A stretch of DNA of 15,000 nucleotides from Theodoxus fluviatilis (lineage: Eukaryota; Mollusca; Gastropoda; Cycloneritida; Neritidae), in the NCBI GenBank assembly GCA_034096865.1, contig JAWQFJ010010056.1:1-15000 (forward strand), given 5' to 3'. Of the stretch, positions 9,532 to 15,000 are shown in pieces. A program made the position numbers and the translations under genes. The notes under the pieces are model-generated. The model was not told the DNA's origin. It saw only the letters and a program-made list of their open reading frames with translations, and did no database searches. Every line of letters starts with the position of its first letter. Positions within the stretch are counted from its first letter, which is position 1.

Positions 9532-10096
9532 TCGAAGCGTCCAGCCCAGGAATCCGGGGCATCATGCCAAGCTGACTAGCGACCACAAGTTAGAGATGGA
9601 GGCAAATAACTGCGTACCAGCACTGAGAGGGAAAAAGTGGAGATATCAGTCGTTCAAAAAAAAGAGAGGGGAAAAAAGACGGAGAGAAAAGAATGTTTTT
9701 AATTTTCAAATATTTTCAATTTGCCCATTTAAAAAAAGTTATTAGTCTCATTGCGTTCCGTATGTAATTAAGCGCACGAAGAAGCACACATCAACTCCCA
9801 TGATGCAACACGTACAAGTCCAGCGCATGCCGAGGGAAATCAACTGGTTATTTGGTCTAGTGGCAAAAACCATTTCGAAGATTATTCACGCACACATGGG
9901 CACGCGTGCACACACGGATGAACAAATTTTAATTGATCTAATTTATCGGAAAAGCCATCAAGAGCAGGAGACATCAGTTTGAGACAAACATTTACCGAAC
10001 ATAAGTGCATACATAGCCTTGATAGCTTAGAAAAGCTAAAGTTTCGAAACTATACTTAGATTTTGACCTCTCTTTGGCTTCTTTAAAACGTCATTG
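9532..10096. other. Unique sequence, no gene recognised
   Basis: A-rich in the middle (aaaaaa runs near 9655-9740) and otherwise ordinary composition. No coding region, RNA gene or repeat is supported. Confidence 0.55.
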
Positions 10097-10290
10097 CTGC
10101 TGCTGTTTGTTGTAGCTGGCACTGCTGCAGATGCTGTGGTTGTTGTAGCTGGCACTGCTGCAGCTGCTGTGGTTGTTGTAGCTGGCACTGCTGCAGCTGC
10201 TGTGGTTGTTGTAGCTGGCACTGCTGCAGCTGCTGTGGTTGTTGTTGCTGGCACTGCTGCAGCTGCTGTGGTTGTTGTTGCTGCTGCAGT
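10097..10290 (+). repeat. 33-bp minisatellite, about five copies
   Basis: Units beginning ggcactgctgcag start at 10118, 10151, 10184, 10217 and 10250, exactly 33 bp apart, with partial units on both sides. Changes are few: gatgct for gctgct in unit 1, and ttgttgctg for ttgtagctg before the last unit. Because 33 is a multiple of three, both strands stay open. On + it reads AGTAAAAVVVV repeated and on - AAAAVPATTTT repeated (11 residues). The flanks show no exon context, so I treat this as a minisatellite grown from CTG/TTG trinucleotides, not a gene. Confidence 0.92.
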
Positions 10291-11517
10291 TGTTGTTATC
10301 ATCGTCGTTGTCGTCGATACATTAGCGTCAAACAGTAACTTCATCAGGACAACCATTTTAAGGAAAAATCAACAAGGAACTAGGCAAATTGCAGGCTGAG
10401 GGGTGTACAAGCGAATCCGTTGCCATGAAGCTAGTTACCGCTACACGGGCAAGTACAAATTTAAATTCTGTCCAAACATTTGCCATGCAGCACTGGTTAA
10501 CAACTGAAAAATTTATACATATGTGACTGTGTATTAGAAACCAAGTTAAATTAAAAAAATGACAAATAAAAATGTTTCAGCCACAATATTATTTACGTAT
10601 TCATGCTTATTCAAGAAAAAAACATGTTTGTAGAGGAAATTCTTTTTAAACAGCAATGTACAGCTCAGAAAAACACATCCGTGGCTTAATGCGCCGATGA
10701 TATTTCTTCGAATTTGTTCAAAAAGTGTGAAGTTTTTCTTCGAATTTGTTCGAAAACTGTTTTGCCGACTTTAGCCTTTTTTCTCACGTACGGTCACACA
10801 TATATTCGCAGACAAAACACACAGAACTGGCAACATACTATCGCTTTGATTATCGAGCAGGATAACTTGCAAATAGTTTACTTACAAGTCTTTAGGAGCA
10901 CACGGAAAAAAGCACAGAGTAAAAGTACGAGTGAACGGTTGAACGACTGTGTGAGTCCGCAGAAAGATTAGAACACAGTGTCCACCAAATCCCAGCGACG
11001 CAGTGTGTGCGAGGTAATGGCGAACCTTCAGTCATACCGATACACGAGAAGCAAGACACTTCCTGATTTTTGCCTGCACAACATTTTACCCATCTATCTC
11101 GCAAAATATGAAACATCCACTGACGGCAAATGTTCACCCGGGTGGCTCGGTAGGCATCAACGATATAGGCACCTCGGATCCCTCTGCTACAGCCAAGAAG
11201 TGACGCGACTAAATGAGAGGCGCGTTTTACAAAAACATTCATAACGCATCAATCTAAATCATCTCCAGCGATCAGAGGCACGTTTCGTATCAACAGTTGT
11301 GGGAGGTTTCAGTACAGAGACGAGCGCTCACGGCAGAGCGCCTGCGTGGACAGGTTCAGGCAGGAGAACAGTTTTGGGCCTCACGAGCGCTCAACGTGAG
11401 CGCTCATCTCAAAACATTTTTTAAAAACATCTTTCGAACCAAAACGCGCCTCTACTGTCGCGAAACGATTGCGTATGATGCAATAGGAACGCCTCAGCGA
11501 AACCGTCCTGGGATGAA
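10291..11517. other. Unique sequence, no gene recognised
   Basis: About 1.2 kb. 10440-10720 is AT-rich. A 17-bp exact direct repeat (tttcttcgaatttgttc) occurs at 10703-10719 and 10735-10751, 32 bp apart. Three copies of the palindrome GAGCGCTC lie at 11322-11405, annotated separately. Two frames of 88-116 codons overlap on opposite strands at 10892-11244, have no recognisable domain and are not called. Confidence 0.5.
11322..11405. repeat. Three GAGCGCTC palindromes
   Basis: The 8-bp palindrome GAGCGCTC occurs at 11322-11329, 11385-11392 and 11398-11405. The last is extended to TGAGCGCTCA. The second and third are only 13 bp apart. Repeated copies of one palindrome in 84 bp may be binding sites; chance is not excluded. 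Confidence 0.45.
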
Positions 11518-11552
11518 GGGGGGGAGGGGGAGGGGGGTGTGGTGTCGGGGGG
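11518..11552 (+). other. Strong G-quadruplex candidate
   Basis: G runs of 7, 5 and 6 separated by single A bases, then a short spacer and another run of 6 G. This satisfies the usual four-run quadruplex pattern with very short loops. A second, similar block follows at 11681-11703. Confidence 0.7.
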
Positions 11553-12050
11553 AATGAAAGTTTGAGGAGGTATTTACCATAGTTGCGTAGAAAAATCAAT
11601 ATTAAACACAGTAGGAATGAACTGTGAGGAAGTAAACTTGGGAAGGTGGCGCGAGGGGATGAGGTGAGGGTTGAGACGATGGGAGGGGGAGGGGAGGAGG
11701 GGTGAACATGGGGTAGAGGTAAGACTCCTATGTTCTCCCATCCCCTATGGCATCTCTAGGAGCCGAGGTCAAGTGGAACTGCGCTAGACTCCTTGGAAGC
11801 TGGCAGACTGCTGAGCGAGCCGAGCTGACCAGTCTGTGATGGAGTAGAACGAGATGCCGTTCTGACACGGCTGCAGCCCGCTGCTTTGCCAGATAAGTGC
11901 GGGTGTGTCAGCAGGGGAGACTTGAGGAGTCAAGTGTTTGTCTGGCCAAGTACGTTGATGTGGCAATAAGTCATAGCGGACGTCAGAAAGAGGATAAACT
12001 CTGAGGAGGGCGCAGAGGAGATTGAGATGGAGCAGGAGCAATGATCAGGG
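11553..12050. other. Unique sequence with G-rich block, no gene recognised
   Basis: Holds the G-rich block at 11681-11703. It also has a short inverted repeat at 11920-11935 (acttga-ggag-tcaagt). From 11760 to 12040 it is of balanced composition and open for 85 codons on the - strand, without a recognisable domain. Confidence 0.5.
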
Positions 12051-12059
12051 GTAGTAGTG

Positions 12060-12111
<52 letters not shown>

Positions 12112-12320
12112 GAGGAGGAGGAGGAGGAGGAGGAGGAGGAGGAGGAGGGGGAGGGGGAGGAGGAGGAGGAGGAGGAGGAGGAGGAGGAGGAGGAGGAGGA
12201 GGAGGAGGAGGAGGAGGAGGAGGAGGAGGAGGAGGAGAAGAAGAAGAAGAAGAAGAAGAAGAAGAAGAAGAAGAAGAAGAAGAAGAAGAAGAAGAAGAAG
12301 AAGAAGAAGAAGAAGAAGAA

Positions 12321-12352
<32 letters not shown>

Positions 12353-12354
12353 AA
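12051..12354 (+). repeat. Compound (TAG)n-(GGA)n-(GAA)n trinucleotide array
   Basis: About 300 bp. TAG repeats run to 12109, then GGA/GAG repeats (with a GGGGAGGGGGA variation near 12145-12159) to about 12237, then GAA/AAG repeats to 12354. From 12110 to 12354 there is not one pyrimidine on + (245 bp of pure purine). Such tracts can form intramolecular triplexes and, in the GAA part, stall polymerases. The poly-Gly/Glu, poly-Arg, poly-Ser-Pro and poly-Leu readings are repeat artefacts. Confidence 0.98.
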
Positions 12355-12817
12355 CGTAAGGCAGAAGATGCAAGGCAACAAAGGGGAAAGGACGACAAAA
12401 TATTGCAAGCTGGCGTTTATGTAAAGACGAACGAAAGACGTTTTGATTATACACGATTCTGATTGCTGCGCTCTCCAGCAAAGCTCTTCACAAATACTTC
12501 GGACGACGTGCATGAGACGAGCAAAATTGTCTCCTTTATTTCTGTGACCGTAATTTCATGTGTTGTCTGTCACATAACTCGTGCACGTGCAAACTCTTGC
12601 GGGAGCCATAGATGCCACAGATTTTCCCACAAAGCGCGGCCTGAAGGACAGTTATGGCCACCACGGCACATCACAGAACACGTCACGTTCTGCACCAAAC
12701 TACTTCTCCCGGGCGTCTGTTCAACTTTTCGTACATGTCGCGTGTCACGATGATCTCTGCAGAGGGGCACAATGGCGATGAAGGAGAACTAAAACGATAA
12801 GCAGCCAGACGTTGTGT
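12355..12817. other. Unique sequence, no gene recognised
   Basis: Ordinary composition, no supported gene. Motifs seen are an E-box palindrome GCACGTGC at 12583-12590 and a split palindrome agaac...gttct at 12675-12691. Overlapping frames of 66-96 codons on both strands have no recognisable features. Confidence 0.5.
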
Positions 12818-12987
12818 AAGGCAAGCGACCCGCAGCGCTCTGCTGCATTAAACATTAGAGGTAATGGGAAGTAGGTCACGCTCTGCTGTATCAAGCATTA
12901 GAGGTAATGGGAAGTAGGTCACGCTCTGCTGCATCAAGCATTTGAGGTAATGGGAAGTAGGTCAGAGCGTCCTGGGTCGCTCGCCTT
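12818..12987 (+). repeat. 43-bp minisatellite framed by an inverted repeat
   Basis: Three head-to-tail 43-bp units start at 12836, 12879 and 12922 (cgctctgctg... to ...gaagtaggtca), differing at only a few bases. The array is bracketed by an imperfect 25-bp inverted repeat, 12818-12842 against 12963-12987, pairing at 20 of 25 positions; the ends aaggc and gcctt and the cores agcgaccc and gggtcgct match. The whole 170 bp could fold with the array as the loop. No target-site duplication is evident. It resembles the framed minisatellites of some non-autonomous elements, but class is not assignable. Confidence 0.85.
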
Positions 12988-13062
12988 AAACAACGCGCGG
13001 CTGCAGATGTGTTTCATGAAGGAAAAAATGATAAACATGTTCCTATTGAGAAATCGTGCATA

Positions 13063-13069
<7 letters not shown>
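12988..13069. other. Short unique spacer
   Basis: About 80 bp between the framed minisatellite and the AG array, with no feature seen. Confidence 0.5.

Positions 13070-13135
<66 letters not shown>
13070..13135. repeat. (AG)n microsatellite
   Basis: About 66 bp of pure AG repeat, purine on the + strand, the opposite orientation to the six TC tracts of 1072-5309. It is followed by an imperfect CACA-rich stretch to about 13209. Confidence 0.96.
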
Positions 13136-13137
<2 letters not shown>

Positions 13138-13209
13138 ACAATAACTTACACACAGTCACACGAACACACCTCCGTGCAGGAACACGGGCACAGACACAGA
13201 CATACACAA

Positions 13210-13210
<1 letters not shown>

Positions 13211-13286
<76 letters not shown>
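13211..13286. repeat. (CTGT)n tetranucleotide microsatellite
   Basis: About 19 perfect CTGT/GTCT units with no interruption until the 3' end (gtgtctttt). Such purity indicates a young and probably highly variable array. Confidence 0.97.
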
Positions 13287-13342
13287 GTCTTTTCTATCTC
13301 TTTTCTCTTTCTTTCTCTTTTTCTCTCTCTTTCTTACTCTAC

Positions 13343-13381
<39 letters not shown>
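13287..13381. repeat. Pyrimidine tract ending in (TC)n
   Basis: TTTC, TCTT and TC words to about 13345 with a few A interruptions, then about 35 bp of pure TC. Pyrimidine on +. Confidence 0.93.
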
Positions 13382-13384
<3 letters not shown>

Positions 13385-13595
13385 TCTTTACACCGAGAGT
13401 CAAGAACAGGGGAGTTACGCGAGCACTTTGCCGTACTTCAAATCTGATTGGAGCGAATTGGGTCAACTATTTGGGACGACACCCTATTGTCCTTGTCACG
13501 CCATGGCCCGAATCCATTGACCAGGACTTGTTCCAAATTGGCACTGTTGACGTGGCAGCCTTTTCCTCCCTGTCCCCGTCGACAGGCTGCCTTTG

Positions 13596-13634
13596 CCCCC
13601 AACCCCCCCACCCCCACCCCTCCCCACCCACCCA
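13596..13634 (-). other. G-quadruplex candidate on the - strand
   Basis: C runs of 5, 7, 5, 4, 4, 3 and 3 separated by one or two bases. The - strand therefore has seven closely spaced G runs, the densest such block in the window. Confidence 0.7.
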
Positions 13635-13734
13635 TTACCTGATCGAATCTGCCAGTCACGGCTGCAGGGCTGTGCCTCCTGGCGGCAGGTGACGACTGAA
13701 AAACTCACGGCGCTAAATGGGATTACAAGGTCTG

Positions 13735-13744
13735 AAGATGGCGG
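13735..13744 (+). promoter_or_regulatory. YY1 core motif
   Basis: AAGATGGCGG matches the YY1 consensus. The ATG opens only a six-codon frame. It lies 126 bp from the inner edge of the right arm. A single motif is weak support. Confidence 0.2.
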
Positions 13745-13851
13745 TCCCCCGTGTATGATAAGTTCCCTGATCCCCGAGGCTTCGCGGTAGTGGGTCGAGG
13801 TGCTGCTTATGATAGTTATATGGGGCAGGGAATAGGTCCAAGATGAACTTG

Positions 13852-13868
13852 ACAACAACAACAACAAC
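13852..13868. repeat. (ACA)n run at the inverted-repeat junction
   Basis: A perfect run of CAA/ACA trinucleotides ends one base before the right arm begins at 13870. Its position at the breakpoint is noteworthy, since simple repeats often mark rearrangement junctions. Confidence 0.85.
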
Positions 13869-14365
13869 AGCGTACGCTCGATTGTATGTTCGTGTGTACA
13901 CGCAGGAATGTTGAATGCGTTCGTGTGTGTTTGAATGAGTATGCATCTGTGCGTGTAAACATGCGAACATGTGTAAGTGTAAGTGTGCCTGATCATGCGT
14001 GCGCCAGCATTTGTTTGTTGCACGCTAAAACGTGTGAACATATGCATGTAGACGAGTAGATTGTTTTTGCTTTTTAAAGAAAATATGTAATTAATGTTGA
14101 TTGTTAGTGTTGAACGTTTGTTTTCAAAGACGATCGTTGTTGATAAGTTCTAACGTCAAAAGAGATGTATTGCGCTTACAACATACTGAATAACAAGCTG
14201 TGAGAAGCGTTCGACGTCATTTTCTAGTAACTTTCTATGTTAAGCAACACTGATTCCTTGCTTCTTGTTTCGAAGAGCTTCTCTGTGACAAGTTGGTCCA
14301 CTGAACTACATGATACGACATGGCTACTATCATGTAACCTTGCAGTTTCTCCCTGGAGCTCTCTT

Positions 14366-14457
14366 CTGATTGGTTGATTGACGACTGCGCTGCTGCTGGT
14401 CGCCTGCAAATAGACTGCTTTCTATTCAAGGCATCGGCCTTTTCTGACGCATGCGCA
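14366..14457. promoter_or_regulatory. NRF-1-like and CCAAT motifs (right arm)
   Basis: Mirror copy of the motif pair in the left arm: CTGATTGG (CCAATCAG on -) at 14366-14373 and CGCATGCGCA at 14448-14457. If the pair is functional, the two arms would carry identical promoters in opposite orientation. Confidence 0.3.
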
Positions 14458-14721
14458 ATCTGCTCGCTGCCTTATTGCTTCGTTGCGTCGTGTATTGCAC
14501 ACAATAATGTCAGCATAGTGCCCGATCTGCTCGCTGCCTTGTTGCTTCGTTGCGTCGTGTATTGCACACAATAATGTCAGCATAGTGCGCGATCTGCTCG
14601 CTGCCTTGTTGCTTCGTGCGTCGTGTATTGCACACAATAATGTCAGCATAGTGCGCGATCTGCTCGCTGCCTTGTTGCTTCGTTGCGTCGTGTATTGCAC
14701 ACAATAATGTCAGCATAGTGC
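14455..14721 (-). repeat. 67-bp minisatellite, four copies (right arm)
   Basis: Mirror of 7968-8234. Unit number, unit order, the one-base deletion in the second unit and the substitutions in the third and fourth units are all the same as in the left arm. Confidence 0.97.
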
Positions 14722-15000
14722 ATGATCTCGTATGCAACACTCAGAAATCCTAATGCTTCGGCATCTATTTGCTCCGCGTGACTTAGGCGTAATTATACTG
14801 CGAATCATTGGCATCCCTTACGTTTGCAAAATTGATTCGTGTTGATAGGGAAGAGGTGCCTGACAATGATATGGCAGTGGATTAGCGTTCGTTCATCCCT
14901 GGAAGCTATGAGTCATGATGAAAAAGAATAAAACAGAAAAATAATGTATACAGAACTTTTGTACATTCGCAGTGTAATGGAATCTTTCGCTTTGGAGAAA

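Larger units (their letters stand above)
13382..13869. other. Unique sequence up to the right arm
   Basis: No supported gene. Notable parts are a C-rich block at 13596-13634 (quadruplex potential on the - strand), an exact YY1 core AAGATGGCGG at 13735-13744, and a (CAA)n run that abuts the inverted repeat. Frames of 64-70 codons here show no domain. Confidence 0.5.
13870..15000 (-). repeat. Large inverted repeat, right arm (cut by window end)
   Basis: Reverse complement of 7689-8819 with no indel and one substitution (A at 14305 opposite C at 8384). The arm continues past 15000 unless the repeat ends exactly there. Its inner edge lies at the CACGCA-rich tract, of which only part is present here, so this copy looks truncated relative to the left one. 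Confidence 0.97.

Noticed and set aside
11143..11154. TGGCTCGGTAGG, another A-box-like sequence
   Set aside because: No B box follows at the required distance and no cloverleaf can be formed.
11930..12513. Overlapping long frames of poly-Leu, poly-Ser/Pro, poly-Arg and poly-Gly/Glu
   Set aside because: They are readings of the (TAG)-(GGA)-(GAA) array in different frames.
13496..14047. 183-codon - strand frame spanning the right-arm junction
   Set aside because: It joins the cryptic CA-rich tract of the arm, the (CAA)n run and unrelated unique sequence. No domain is seen and the left copy does not continue in the same way.

Overview
This window looks like non-coding nuclear DNA from an animal. 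It holds many long simple repeats, minisatellites and dispersed repeats, and it shows no bacterial-type gene organisation and no open reading frame that resembles a known protein. The long (TC)n, (CA)n, (GTCT)n and trinucleotide arrays would fit a marine invertebrate such as a mollusc, but that placement is a weak inference. I found no protein-coding gene, tRNA, rRNA, CRISPR array, transposase or reverse transcriptase that I can defend. Nearly all of the longer open frames are translations of microsatellites (poly-SL, poly-RE, poly-CV, poly-P, poly-G, poly-L).

Layout. 1-5445 is unique sequence broken by seven large simple-repeat tracts: (GT)n, (TC)n, (ACC)/(CAT)n, and several TC tracts up to 186 bp of unbroken pyrimidine. 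It ends in a (TGCC)-(TC)-(CA) compound array. 5446-7688 is mostly unique. It has a CpG-richer segment with a YY1-like ATGGCGGC site near 5676 and two copies of a roughly 125-bp dispersed repeat in opposite orientations; a third, shorter copy lies near 2906. 7689-8819 is one arm of a large inverted repeat, and its partner fills 13870-15000. The arms pair exactly (position x on the left with 22689-x on the right) with no indel and one mismatch seen in 1131 bp. The second arm runs off the end of the window.

Each arm carries a four-copy 67-bp minisatellite and a small cluster of promoter-type motifs (NRF-1-like and CCAAT). The 5050-bp spacer between the arms contains a CRE/MYB/X-box motif cluster near 9180, G-rich tracts with quadruplex potential, a 33-bp minisatellite, a (TAG)-(GGA)-(GAA) array with 245 bp of unbroken purine, a 43-bp minisatellite framed by an inverted repeat, and AG, GTCT and TC arrays.

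The most notable object is the near-perfect inverted repeat. It is either a very recent inverted duplication, the long terminal repeats of a mobile element whose outer ends lie outside the view, or an assembly error. The left copy sits inside a continuous CACGCA-rich tract, while the right copy starts abruptly next to a (CAA)n run. This suggests that the right copy is the derived one.
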